64,000 nt of DNA, taken from Delphinus delphis. Taxonomy: Eukaryota > Chordata > Mammalia > Artiodactyla > Delphinidae. Numbering within the stretch: position 1 is the first letter of the stretch; every line of letters begins with the position of its first letter. Positions 51,549-63,204 of this stretch are shown here, piece after piece. Made by a program: the position numbers and the translations under genes. Under the pieces are notes generated by a model that was not told where the DNA came from, searched no databases, and saw nothing but the letters and a program-made list of their open reading frames with translations. Location: NCBI RefSeq assembly GCF_949987515.2, contig NC_082694.2, positions 39,018,451 through 39,082,450 on the forward strand. The letters run 5' to 3'.

Positions 51549-52207
51549 ATGAAAAGGCAAAGGGCTATATACCAGATGAAGGAACAAGATAAAACCCTAG
51601 AAAAACAACTAAATGAAGTGGAGATAGGCAACTTTCCAGAAAAGAATTCAGAATAACGATAGTGAAGATGATCCAGGACCTCGGAAAAAGAATGGAGGCA
51701 AAGATAGAGAAGATGTAAGAAATGTTTAACAAAGACCTAGAAGAATTAAAGAACAAACAAACAGAGATGAACAATACAATAACTGAAATGAAAACTATAC
51801 TAGAAGGAATCAATAGCAGAATAACTGAGGCAGAAGAACGAATAAGTGATCTGGAAGACAGAATGGTGGAATTCACTGCTGCGGAACAGAATACAGAAAA
51901 AAGAATGAAAAGAAATGAAGACAACCTAAGAGACCTCTGGGACAACATTAAACGCAATAACATTTCCAGTATAGGGGTCCCAGAAGGAGAAGAGAGAGAG
52001 AAAGGACCCGAGAAAATATCTGAAGAGATTATAGTCGAAAACTTCCCTAACATGGGAAAAGAAATAGCCACCCAAGCCCAGGAAGCAGAGAGAGTCCCAT
52101 ACAGGATAAACCCAAGGAGAAAAACACGGAGACACATAGTAATCAAACTGGCAAAAATTAAAGACATAGAAAAATTATTGAAAGCAGCAAGGGAAAACAA
52201 CAAATAA
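51549..52207 (+). pseudogene. L1 ORF1 (nucleic-acid chaperone) pseudogene
   Basis: ATG at 51549 (MKRQRAIYQMKEQDKTLEKQ), stopped by TAA at about 51654. The reading frame used downstream from 51722 gives the coiled coil (ITEAEERISDLEDRMVEF, with heptads) and the RRM-like start (NNISSIGVPEGEE), ending in the C-terminal domain fragment VIKLAKIKDIEKLLKAAREN, with a stop at 52205-52207. The ORF1 product is normally about 340 residues; homology here continues in other frames to about 52450 (RLLYPARISF-like words). It cannot make a full-length protein. Confidence 0.88.
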
Positions 52208-52510
52208 CATACAAGGGAACTACCATAAGGTTAACAGCTGATTTCTCAGCAGAAACTCTACAAGCCAGAAAGGAGTGGCATGATATACTTAAAGTGATGA
52301 AAGGGAAGAACCTAAAACCAAGATTACTCTACCCAGCAAGGATCTCATTCAGATTCAATGGAGAAATCAAAAGCTTTACAGACAAGCAAAAGCTAAAAGA
52401 ATTCAGCACCACCAAACCAGCTCTACAACAAACACTAAAGGAACTTCTCTAAGTGGGAAACACAAGAGAAGAAAAGGACCTACAAAAACAAAAACAAAAC
52501 AATTAAGAAA

Positions 52511-55500
52511 ATGGTAATAAGAACATACATATCGATAATTACCTTAAACGTGAATGGATTAAATGCTCCAACCAAAAGACACAGGCTTGCTGAATGGATA
52601 CAAAAACAATACCCATATATATATATACTGTCTACAAGAGACCCACTTCAGACCTAGGGACACATACAGACTGAAAGTGAGGGGATGGAAAAAGATATTC
52701 CATGAAAATGGAAATCAAAAGAAAGCTGGAGTAGCAACACTCATATCAGATAAAATAGACTTTAAAAAAAAGAATGTTACAAGAGGCAAGGAAGGACACT
52801 ACATAATGATCAAGGGATCAGTACAAAAAGAAGATAAAACAATTATAAATACATATGCATCCAATGTAGGAGCACCTCAATATATAAGGCAACTGCTAAC
52901 AGATCTAAAAGAGGAAATCGACAGTAACACAATAATAGTGGGGGACTTTAACACCTCACTTATACCAATGGATAGATCATCCAAACAGAAAATTAATAAG
53001 GAAACAGAAGCTTTAAACGACACAATAGACCAGATATATTTAATTGATATTTATAGGACATTCCATCTAAAAACATCAGATTACACTTTCTTCTCAAGTG
53101 TGCACGGAACACTCTCCATGATAGATCACATCTTGGGTCACAAATCAAGCCTCAGTAAATTTAAGAAAACTGAAATCATATCAAACATCTTTTCCGACCA
53201 CAACGCTATGAGATTAGAAATCAATTACAGGGAAAAAAACGTAAAAAGCACAAACACATGGAGGCTAAACAATACGTTACTAAATAACCAAGAGATCACT
53301 GAAGAAATCAAAGAGGAAATAAAAAAATACCTAGAGACAAATGACAGTGAAAACACGACGATCCAAAACCTATGGGATGCAGCAAAAGCAGTTCTAAGAG
53401 GGAAGTTTATAGCTATACAAGCCTACCTCAAGAAACAAGAAAAATCTCAAATAAACAATCTAACATTACACCTAAAGGAACTAGAGAAAAAAGAACAAAC
53501 AAAACCCAAAGTTAGCAGAAGGGAAGAAATCATAAAGATCAGAGCAGAAGTAAATGAAATAAAAACAAAGAAAACAATAGCAAACATCAACAAAACTAAA
53601 AGCTGGTTCTTTGAGAAGATAAACAAAATTGATAAACCATTAGCCAGACTCATCAAGAAAAAGAGGGAGAGGACTCAAATCAATAAAATTAGAAATGAAA
53701 GAGGAGAAATCACAACTGACACTGCAGAAATACCAAGGATTATAAGAGATTACTACAAGCAACTCTATGCCAATAAAATGGACAACCTGGAAGAAATGGA
53801 CAAATTCTTAGAAAGGTATAACCTTCCAAGACTGAACCAGGAAGAAATAGAAAATATGAACAGACCAATCACAAGTAATGAAATTGAAACTGTGATTAAA
53901 AATCTTCCAACAAACAAAAGTCCAGGACAGATGGCTTCACAGGTGTATTCTATCAAACATTTAGAGAAGAGCTAACACCCATCCTTCTCAAACTCTTCCA
54001 AAAAACTGCAGAGGAAGGAACACTCCCAAACTCGTTCTATGAGGCCACCATCACCCTGATACCAAAACCAGAAAAAGATACTACAAAAAAAGAAAATTAC
54101 ACACCAATATCACGGATACATATAGATGCAAAAATCCTCAACAAAATAGAATGCAACAACACATTAAAAGGATCATACACCATGATCAAGTGGGATTTAT
54201 CCCAGGGATGCAAGGATTCTTCAATATATGCAAATCAATCAATGTGATACACCATATTAACAAATTGAAGAAGAAAAACCATATGATCATCTCAATAGAT
54301 GCAGAAAAAGCTTTTGTCAAAATTCAACACCCATTTATGATAAAAACTCTCCAGAAAGTGGGCATACAGGGAACCTACCTCAACATAATAAAGGCCATTT
54401 ATGACAAACCCACAGCAAACATCATTCTCAATGGTGAAAAACTGAAAGCATTTCCTCTAAGATCAGGAACAAGACAAGGATGTCCACTCTCACTACTAGT
54501 AGTCAACATAGTTTTGGAAGTCCTAGCCACGGCAATCAGAGAAGAAAAAGAAAGAAAAGGAATACAAATTGGAAAAGAAGAAGTAAAACTGTCACTGTTT
54601 GTGGATGACATGATACTATACATAGAGAATCCTAAAGATGCCACGAGAAAACTACTAGAGATAATCAATGAATCTGGTAAAGTTGCAGGATACAAAATTA
54701 ATGCACAGAAATCTCTGGCATTCCTATACACTAATGATGAAAAATCTGAAAGAGAAATTAAGGAAACACTCCCATTTACCATTGCAACAAAAAGAATAAA
54801 ATACCTAGGAATAAACCTACCTAGGGAGACAAAAGACCTGTATGCAGAAAACTGTAAGACACTGTTGAAAGAAATTAAAGATGATACCAACAGATGGACA
54901 GATATTCAATGTTCTTGGATTGGAAGAATCAATATTGTGAAAATGACTATACTACCCAAAGCAATCTACAGATTCAATGCAATCCCTACCAAATTACCAA
55001 TGGCATTTTTTACAGAACTAGAACAAAAAATCTTAAAATTTGTATGGAGACACAAAAGCCCCGAATAGCCAAAGCAGTCTTGAGGGAAAAAAACGGAGCT
55101 TGAGGAATCAGACTCCCTGACTTGAGACTATACTACAAAGCTACAGTAATCAAGACAATATGGTACTGGCACAAAAACAGAAATATAGATCAATGGAACA
55201 CGATAGAGAGCCCAGAGATAAACCCTTACACCTATGGTCAACTAATCTATGACAAAGGAGGCAAGGATATACAATGGAGAAAAGACAGTCTCTTCAATAA
55301 GTGGTGCTGGGAAAAGTGGACAGCTACATGTAAAAGAATGAAATTAGAACACTACCGAACACCATACACAAAAATAAACTCAAAATGGATTAAAGACCTA
55401 AATGTAAGACCAGACACTATAAAACTCTTAGAGGAAAACATAGGAAGAACACTCTCTGACATAAATCATGGCTAGATCTTTTTTAATACACTTCCTAGAG

Positions 55501-56320
55501 TAATGGAAATAAAAACAAAAATAAACAAATGGGACGTAATGAAACTTAAAAGCTTTTGCAAAGCAAAGGAAACTACAAACAAGACAAAAAGACTACCCTC
55601 AGAATGGGAGAAAATATTTGCAAACGAATCAATGGACAAAGGATTACTCTCCAAAATATATAAACAGCTCATGCAACTCAATATTAAAAAAAAAAAACCC
55701 AATTCAAAAATGGGCAGAAGACCTAAATAGACATTTCTCCAAAGAGGACATACAGATGGCCAAGAGGCACATGAAAAGCTGCTCAATAACACTAATTATT
55801 AGAGAAATGCAAATCAAAACTACAATGAGGTATCACCTCACACCATTTAGAATGGGCATCATCAGAAAATCTACAAACAACAAATGCTGGAGAGGGTGTG
55901 GAGAAAAGGGAACTCTCTTGCACTGTTGGTGGGAATGTAAATTGATACAGCCACTATGGAGAACAGTATGGAGGTTCCTTTAAAAAAGTAAAAATAGAAT
56001 TACCATATGACCCAGCAATCTCACTAATGGGCCTATACCGAGAGAAAACCATAATTCAAAAAGAAACATGCACCCTAATGTTCATTGCTGTGCTATTTAC
56101 AATAGCCAGGTCATGGAAGCAACCTAAATGCCCATCAACAGACGAATGGATGAAGAAGATGTGGTACATATATGCAATGGAATATTACTCAGCCATGAAA
56201 AGGAACGAAATTGTGTCATTTATAGAGACGTGGATGAATCTAGAGACTGTCATTCAGAGTGAAGTATGTCCAAAAGAGAAAAACAAATATCATATATTAA
56301 CACATATATGTGGAACCTAG
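52511..56320 (+). pseudogene. L1 ORF2 (endonuclease-reverse transcriptase) pseudogene
   Basis: ATG at 52511. The endonuclease domain shows LQETHF (about 52630), GDFNTSL (about 52941) and SDHNAMR (about 53197). A frameshift sits in a TA repeat at about 52613-52628. The longest continuous frame is about 52563-53975. Another shift near 53935 breaks the conserved SPGPDGF word (here SPGQ then MASQ). The RT region from 54151 to 55068 carries [16 protein letters not shown] and FVDDMILY at about 54598; most L1s have FADD, so Ala is replaced by Val. A stop follows at 55066. The C-terminal Cys region ([18 protein letters not shown]) lies at about 55886-55940. Several shifts and stops make it non-functional. 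Confidence 0.92.
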
Positions 56321-56579
56321 AAAAATGGTACAGATGAACCAGTTTGCAGGACAGAAATTGAGACACAGATGTAGAGAACAGACGTATGGACACCAAGGGG
56401 GTAAAGCAGTGGAGGGTGGTGGTGGTGGTGGTATGATGGATTGGGAGATTGGGATTGACATGTATACACTGATGTGTATAAAATGGATGAGTAATAAGAA
56501 CCTGCTGTATAAAAAATAATTAAAATAAAATTCAAGAAAATAATAATAATAAAAAAACGCTCAATAAGTCTTATGTTTC

Positions 56580-56770
56580 TCCCCAACTGTCGTACTACTT
56601 ACACTCTTTATGCCTCATTACAATTACCTATTTATGTGTCTCGCCCACCTCTCTTCCAGTAAGTTTTGGAAAGATAAAGGGATTATGCCCTATGTTATCT
56701 TTGTATCTTCCACAGAATCAAGTTCAGTGACTTGTGAACAGTAGTTAAGTAATGTGTGCTGTTAAACTGA
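56580..56770 (+). repeat. L2-like 3'-end fragment
   Basis: Pattern of 'TTTATGTGTCTCGCCCACC ... TTATCTTTGTATCTTCCACAG', typical of L2 3' ends. It is very diverged. Confidence 0.4.
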
Positions 56771-56954
56771 AGTAACAAAGAATAAATCAAGAAACCTGTT
56801 TTTGCTACACGTTCCTCTTCCAGTTTTGAAGTTCTTAACTGAAAATATAACTGGATCAAAATATTAAATACAAATGCATAAAGAAAGCTAATTTAACCTA
56901 TTCTTGAAATTTGAGATTGTTATATGGTTTTTGAACCCATTTTATTACTCTTAC

Positions 56955-57649
56955 CTGTTACTTCGTCACTGTGAGTAGACAGCAGTTTCCAGATGAGGTA
57001 AGGACCACCAAGGATAACAGCAAAGAACAAGAATATTGGCCAAGATTTTGCTGAGTTAGTTGTTCTGTCCTCAGCACCAAGGCAAGCCACAGTTCCTTCA
57101 CTTTCTGCCCACAGGTCCTCATTCTCAGAGTCTCTTCTTAAACCTATCATCCACTGTAACCGTCTGTAAAGATACCTTATAGTCCTAACTAATGCAAAAG
57201 CTGAAAAAACCTTTGTGAAGTGTATTTTTAATCGGGAAAAGTGGTTTGCTACATCCAATACAGCCCTGAAACTGTTATAGACAGCTGAAAAGGTAGCATC
57301 CATCATCATGCTGACAGAGGCAAATGCATGCACAATACTTTCAATGGACTGAAATGCACCTCTGCTGCTTTCTTCAGCTTGCTGAACAAATCTACTAGGT
57401 GGAAGATCATCTATACGAAGGCGGTTATAGCCCAACCCATTATACCCATAACTATAAGGGCTATAGCTTCCATAAAATGAATTTCCATAGGCACCATATC
57501 CAGAAGAAAATGAACTGTAAGCAGGTCTGAAAGTGTTCACATTACTGCTTCCTGTCTGCTGGGATGGCCTTGGAAGAATAGGCGGTGGCACTCTGGTAAG
57601 TGTTGGTTGTCCAGGTCTTGTCAATAAAGTAGGACCCAAATCAGCAGAT
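56955..57649 (-). CDS. PEX13: PEX13 coding exon, N-terminal and membrane domain, residues ~32-262
   Basis: 695 nt exon; acceptor GGTTTTAG at 57657-57650, donor GTAAGA at 56954-56949. It starts SADLGPTLLTRPGQPTLTRV (the true protein start is in the upstream exon; the open frame here merely begins inside). A Pro-rich segment (PPPILPRPSQQ) is followed by a Tyr/Gly-rich region at residues ~75-105 (SGYGAYGNSFYGSYSPYSYG), then the conserved peroxin-13 domain (SRFVQQAEESSRGAFQSIES) and a hydrophobic membrane segment WPIFLFFAVILGGPYLIWKLL at residues ~234-254. PEX13 is an integral peroxisomal membrane protein. Its YG-rich region is reported to form a selective, nuclear-pore-like phase through which PEX5-cargo passes. 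The three exons total 1117 coding nt, about 372 residues, which with a ~31-residue first exon gives the expected ~403. Confidence 0.97.
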
Positions 57650-57929
57650 CTAAAACCAAAAAGGATTCAAAGTTGTAACTTAAGCACACAATAAATTCAT
57701 TCAAAGTAACTATTAAACACTTTGTATATACCTAGTGTTATGACAGATCCTACTAAAGATGTCTTAAAGTAAGGAATAGTTTCTAATATCCAGATGCTTA
57801 GAATCTGTGTTAAGACAAAATGGATAAGATAAAATAGCTGACTGAACTCTATATTCTTGTTTACTTATGCTGCATTATTAGTAGTATCTTCAACCTTTGG
57901 TTTCTTTTTAAGATACATGTCCATTTCCT

Positions 57930-59560
57930 CAGGGTTAGTTACAACTCGATATCTGTCCATCCTTACACCTAAATGGCACTATCTTAATTACTATAGTTTT
58001 ATAATAGGTCTTAATATCCAATAAGACAAATCTTCCTACGCTATTCTTCATCTTCAAGAGTGTCTTGGCTATTTGACCCCTTGAATATCCATATATATTT
58101 TAGAATCAGAGTTTGAAGTTCTACACTGTTCTCCCCACAAAAGCCCTATTGAGATTCTGGTTTGGGATTACATTAAATTCGTAGATTAATTTGAGGTAGT
58201 CTACATCTCCATTATATTGAGAGTTTCAACTCAATATAACATATCCTCCATTTACTTATGTCTTTTAAAGATTTTTCTTAATAATGTTTTTTTAAAATAA
58301 CCACTGAGGGACTTCCCTGGTGGTGAAGTGGTTAAGAATCCACCTGCCAATGAAGGGGACAGGGGTTCGTGCCCTGGTTCGGGAAGATCCTGCATGCCAC
58401 AGAGCAACTAAGCCTGTGAGCCACAACTACTGAGCCTGCACTCTAGAGGCCGCAAGCCACAACTACTGAGCCCATGCACCACAACTACTGAAGCCCGCGT
58501 ACCTAGAGTTTATGCTCTGTAATGAGAAGCCACATCAGTGAGAAGCCTGCGTGCACAATGCAACAAAGAATAGCCCCTGCTCACGCAACTAGAGAAAGCC
58601 TATGTGCAGCAATCAAGACCTAACACAGCCAAAAATAAATTAATTAAAAAAATAAAATAATCACTGAGTCTCAATGTTTTATAGTTTACTGTGAGGTCTT
58701 TCTTTAGATTTATTTCTATATATTTGATTTTTTTGATGCTATTGTAAACGGTGTCTTTCTAATATTTCACTTTTTTGCTGTTATATAGAAATAATTGATT
58801 AAAAAAATATGGTCCTTATATCTAACAACCTTATTTTGGATTCTTCTTTTGTACTTTCTAGAATCTTAAGGATCTGCACTCATATTGTATGTGAATAACG
58901 ATAGGTTATTTCTTCCTTTTTTCAATTCTTACAGCTTTGATTATTAAGGTATTGCATCTAGGACCTGCAGTACAATCTTGAATGGAAGGGATGATAGAAG
59001 GTATCCTAGTCTCATTCCTAATCTCAAAGGGAAAAATTTCAAGATGTCACCAATAATTATCATGTTTGTTGTAGGTTTGTTGTAGATTTAGTAGTTCCTT
59101 TTCTATTTCTTTTCGATAAAATTTTTTTTACCATGAATGAATGCTGAATTTTATCAAACGATTCCTTAGCACCTATCAAGATGATTATATGAATTTTTTC
59201 ATTTACTGTCTATGATGAATTACATTAATTTTCAAATGTTAAAGCCAACCTGCATTCCTGAAGTAGAATCAAGTAGGCCACAATATATTTCTGAATTTGG
59301 TTTGCCAATATTTTATTGAAGATTTTTTTATATCTATGTTCATGAATGAGACTGTCCTAATATGCTTTTATTGTAAACGTCTTTGTCAGGTTTGGACATC
59401 AAGGTTGAATTGGCCTCTTAAAAAGAGTTGGGGGAGTCTTTCACTCTTTTCTATATTCTAGAAAAGTTAATTATTTCTTCCTTAAAGGTTTCTAGAGTTT
59501 ACCAGTGAATCATATGGGCTTGGAATTCTCCTACTGGGAAGAATTTTCATTATGAATTTA
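57930..59560 (-). mobile_element. L1 ORF2 fragment split by a SINE
   Basis: Reverse-oriented old L1 RT region: TTAATTACTATAGTTTTATA, AAGCCCTATTGAGATTCTGG, GTAGATTAATTTGAGGTAGT, and later TTTTGAAGATTTTT-type and GTTGGGGGAGTC-like words follow the order of reverse L1. The SINE sits at 58308-58653. Confidence 0.7.
58308..58653 (+). mobile_element. SINE, long CHR-type copy
   Basis: Starts GGGACTTCCCTGGTGGTGAA. Target duplication AAAATAACCACTGA at 58294-58307 and AAAATAATCACTGA at 58654-58667. Confidence 0.93.
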
Positions 59561-59574
59561 ATTTCTTTAGTATC

Positions 59575-59760
59575 ATGCTACTTAAAATGTGGTCTGTGGA
59601 CCAGTGCTATTTTATGAACCATTTTATACCATCTATAGTAAGTACAGAAAACGAGATTGTGTTTAAGTAATTTGACACTGCTATGATATTTTTACTGCAT
59701 TTTATAAAAAGTATTGGCCATCATCACAAATATTTTGAGAAGCACTGCTTCAAGTGTTAA
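59575..59760. mobile_element. Short non-autonomous hAT (MER58-like) element
   Basis: Begins around TGCTACTTAAAATGTGGTCTG and ends ATTTTGAGAAGCACTGC; the ends are roughly inverted repeats (AGTGCTTCTCAAAAT type). About 185 bp, with no coding content. Confidence 0.6.
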
Positions 59761-59894
59761 AGGACTATTTATCTTTTCTATCTGTAAAATATACCTTGCT
59801 TCATCCTCTAAATCTCTTCCCTTCCTTTCTGTATTTTCCTGTCCTTTTGTCTCTTTGTACTTCCTTCTAGATATTTTCTTCCCAACTATTCTTT

Positions 59895-60240
59895 TCTTTT
59901 AATTTTATTTATTTATTTTTGTCTGCGTTGGGTCTTCATTGCTGCACGCGGGCTTTCTCTAGTTGCTGAGAGCGGGGGCTACTCTTCATTGCAGTGCACG
60001 GGCTCCTCATTGTGGTGGCTTCTCTTGTTGTGGACCACAGGCTCTAGGCACGCAGGCTTCAGTAGTTGTGGCACGTGGGTTCAGTAGTTGTGGATCTCGG
60101 GCTCTAGAACGCAGGCTCAGTAGTTGTGGCACACGGGCTGTTGCTCTGTGGCATGTGGGATCTTCCCGGACCAGCGTTCGAACCTGTGTCCCCTGCATTG
60201 GCAGGCGGATTCTTAACCACTGTGCCACCAGGGAAGCCCT
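59895..60240 (-). mobile_element. SINE, long CHR-type copy
   Basis: Reverse orientation, ending CACCAGGGAAGCCCT. Perfect target duplication CCAACTATTCTTT at 59882-59894 and 60241-60253. Confidence 0.94.
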
Positions 60241-60368
60241 CCAACTATTCTTTAGGTCACTGCTACTCAAGGGGCCAATCTGCAAGATAAGGAGCTTGCA
60301 CTATAATGTAAATCAACAAATTCTTTCTTCACAGAGAAAGTTTTGCCATCAAGAAAATGCCACTTGAG

Positions 60369-60640
60369 GGCTTCCCTGGTGGCGCAGTGGTTGAGAGTCT
60401 GCCTGCCGATGCAGGGGACACGGGTTCGTGCCCCAGTCTGGGAAGATCCCACATGCCGCGGAGCGGCTAGGCCTGTGAGCCACGGCCACTGAGCCTGCGC
60501 GTCCGGAGCAAGATCCCACATGCCGCGGAGCGGCTAGGCCTGTGAGCCACGGCCACTGAGCCTGCGCGTCCGGAGCCTGTGCTCCGCAACGGGAGAGGCC
60601 ACAACAGTGAGAGGCCCACGTACCGCAAAAAAAAAAAAAA
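60369..60640 (+). mobile_element. SINE, short cetacean CHR-2-like copy with internal duplication
   Basis: Consensus-like copy lengthened by a 67 bp perfect tandem duplication (60443-60509 and 60510-60576). Target duplication AAGAAAATGCCACTTGAG at 60351-60368 and 60641-60658, perfect. Confidence 0.94.
60443..60576. repeat. 67 bp perfect tandem duplication within SINE
   Basis: Both units start AAGATCCCACATGCCGCGGA and end GCGTCCGGAGC with no differences between them. Confidence 0.95.
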
Positions 60641-60658
60641 AAGAAAATGCCACTTGAG

Positions 60659-60908
60659 TGGTGGAGAGATAAACTGGAAGATTGGGATTGACATATACAC
60701 ACTACTATATATAAAATAGATAACTAATAAGGACCCTACTGTACAGCACAGGGAACTCTATTCAGTACTCTGTAATAGCCTATATGGGAAAAGAATCTAA
60801 AAAAGAGTGGATATATTTACATGTATAACTGATTCACTTTGCTGTACACCTGAAACTAATACAACATTGTAAACAACTATACGCCAATAAAAATTTAAAA
60901 GAAAAGAA
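60659..60908 (+). mobile_element. L1 3'-end insertion
   Basis: L1 3' UTR wording (GATTGGGATTGACATATACA, TACTGTACAGCACAGGGAAC, TTCACTTTGCTGTACACCTG, CTATACGCCAATAAAAATTT), strongly 5'-truncated. It is preceded by AAGAAAATGCCACTTGAG (60641-60658) and followed by AAGAAAATGCCAGTTGA (60909-60925). Confidence 0.88.
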
Positions 60909-61460
60909 AAGAAAATGCCAGTTGAACTAAATGGTATGCTCAGGGTCAATTTGTTCTACATTCTGACACAAATTTCCTATCTTGTTGTGGACTGTTACTA
61001 CATAGTTCAAAAAATAGCAGCCAGCCCACAGACTCTCAGCAGCTACAGAACACACTTCGAGCAGTACTGCTCTAAGTCACTAATTCCCTATGTAATGGTG
61101 TCTAATCTGTTTCTAAATCCAATGAGCTCTCAATTTTGGTTACTGTATTTTTTGTTCTAGAAATTCCTTTCCTCTTTTAATAGTTTCCAATTCTCTGCCA
61201 AAATTCTTCATCTTCTCTTTTATTGCCCTCAACATATTAAAGATAATTTAAAGTTTCTGCTAACTCCAATATCTAGAGTCCCTATGAATTTGTTTATCCA
61301 GATGTTAACTTAGCTGCCATTTATGTTACATAATGTCCTCCTGGGTCTGGCTATTTGATTTTGCTGTGCGTCAGCAATTATTATTGTAGCAGTAATTTGA
61401 GATTCTGGATGATGTTCTCTTTCTCCAGATGTGTTTCATTCTGGATATTGTTTCTTTTCA

Positions 61461-61544
61461 TTTTTTTAAAAAATTGAAATGTAGTTGATTTACAATGTTG
61501 TGTTAGTTGCAGGGGTACAGCAAAGTGATTCAGATATATTTATT

Positions 61545-61576
<32 letters not shown>

Positions 61577-61735
61577 TATAAAAGTGAATATGTATATTCT
61601 TTTTCAGATTCTTTTCTATTTTAGGTTATTACAAGATATTGAATATAGTTCCCTGTGCTATACATTAGTTCCCTGTGCTATACAATAGGTCCTTGTTGTT
61701 TATCTATTTTATATATAGTAATATGTATCTGGACA
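61461..61735 (-). mobile_element. L1 3'-end fragment
   Basis: Reverse L1 end: TGAAATGTAGTTGATTTACA, TACAGCAAAGTGATTCAGAT, GATATTGAATATAGTTCCCT. It contains a (TA)n(CA)n repeat at about 61547-61578 and a local duplication of TAGTTCCCTGTGCTATACA at about 61645-61685. Confidence 0.85.
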
Positions 61736-62578
61736 TTGTTTTCTGAACTATTCTCTAATTTAGTTCAGGCAGGCTGCTAAGGCTACTATCAATTCATGAT
61801 GTCCCTAATTTCAGGAATTGATGATTTGACGCTGGGCTTCTGTTCCTATAAGGACCTGTCTACCTCTTTTACACCCTTATATCTAGATGTACCTAACATT
61901 AGGTATGGGTAATTTATCAGTATCTCGTCTTGGAGGACGTCTGAACTCCAACCATGATTCAAGAGTCTGTCAAGTGTTCTACTCAACTAGCTTCATTATC
62001 TAAGCTGCTTCTTCTGAAATCAGCAGAAGCTTCTATGGGAAAAGTGCTTTCAAAGGCAATGCTCACCTTTGTGAATTTTTAACTTTCCTGAATCTGGGCT
62101 CCATAAATCTTTATCCTCTTTTTGCCCTATAATGCCTTCCAGATGTTTTATATTCTGCTTAGCTTTCTACTTGTCCTCAATAGTTTTTTTTTCCTAAAGT
62201 ACTTATTCTGCCATCATCAAAAGTCCTTCCTATAATTCTTTGTCCATATTTTGTACAGTATCTTACATTTATTTATACATCTGACTCTTCCTGTAAACGG
62301 CAAGCTTCTCAAAGGCACAGGAGCTTTCCTTGTTTCTCCATCACCTAACTATAGTGCTTAGCATATAAATAGGTACTGATACAAACACTACACTGGAGTC
62401 TTTCATTAGTAAATATTTAATACACATATATCACACACTATTAATACAGATTTTTCTTTATATATCTTTGTATTATTTCATAAATTGTGATGAATATGTA
62501 ACTTAAAAAATTATAGGGAATTAAATTTAAACATTTGGTAATAAAAAAATAAAGAGCTTTCCTCTTACTCTTGTGTGT

Positions 62579-62695
62579 GTTTTTTTTAAATTTTGGCCGC
62601 CCTGCTCAGCTTGTTGAATTTTAGTTCCCTATCAGGGACTGAACCCAGGCCTTCGGCAGTGAACATGAGGAGTCCTAACCAGTGGACCACCAAGG
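62579..62695 (-). mobile_element. SINE, short CHR-type copy
   Basis: Reverse orientation, ending GACCACCAAGGAATTCA, with GGCCGCCCTGC near the tail. The most diverged copy in the window. Confidence 0.8.
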
Positions 62696-63204
62696 AATTC
62701 ACTCTTCTTTGGTTTTAATGCGGTCTTTTTCCGGCATACACAAGTGCATTCAGTGTGCATGTACAGTCTTGCCTTCTGTTACAACAAGCATAATGAGAGC
62801 TAAAGAAGCCTATGACTTAGAAGAACAATGATTTATTCTCATTGCTGAATGTGCAAAATCTCCCCCACCCAATTTTTTATCTTGAAAAGTTTCAAACAGG
62901 AAAAAAAAAAACTGAAAGAAAAGTACAATATCCACATACCTTCTATCTAGATTCAACAACTGCTATCATTTTGCCACATTTGCTTCCTCTTTATCACTCT
63001 CTAGTCTTTTAAAACTTCTTGAACTATTTGAAATTAACTTGTAGACCTAATAAATTACTCCTAAATACCTCACAGGCATTTCCTAAGAATAAAGATATTT
63101 TATACAAAAACATAATACTGTTTTCCCATCTTTGAAAATTAATAATTCCATATCTATTACCCAATTGATATTCAAAACATATCCATTACTCTCAAATATC
63201 TTTG

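Larger units (their letters stand above)
51495..56551 (+). mobile_element. L1 retrotransposon, ~5.06 kb, 5'-truncated, dead
   Basis: It begins just before ORF1 and ends in an A-rich tail. It is flanked by a 17 bp target duplication with one mismatch: AAAAAAGGCTCAATAAG at 51478-51494 and AAAAAACGCTCAATAAG at 56552-56568. The 5' UTR is missing. It lies opposite to PEX13 transcription. ORF1 and ORF2 are both present but interrupted. Confidence 0.95.
44061..56954. other. PEX13 intron holding nested transposons
   Basis: 12.9 kb intron between the membrane-domain exon and the SH3 exon. It holds the hAT/mariner/SINE nest (44293-48902), L2-like sequence (48980-50520), a MIR carrying a ~5 kb L1 (51285-56568) and an L2-like end (56580-56770). 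Bases 50521-51285 have nothing clear. Confidence 0.7.

Noticed and set aside
52563..53975. 470-residue open frame as a host protein
   Set aside because: It is L1 endonuclease and the following ORF2 region within a mapped L1 insertion.
56920..57639. Methionine start of PEX13 at 57639
   Set aside because: The codon there is TTG within SADLGPTL. The exon begins at an acceptor at 57650 and the real start codon is in an exon beyond the window.
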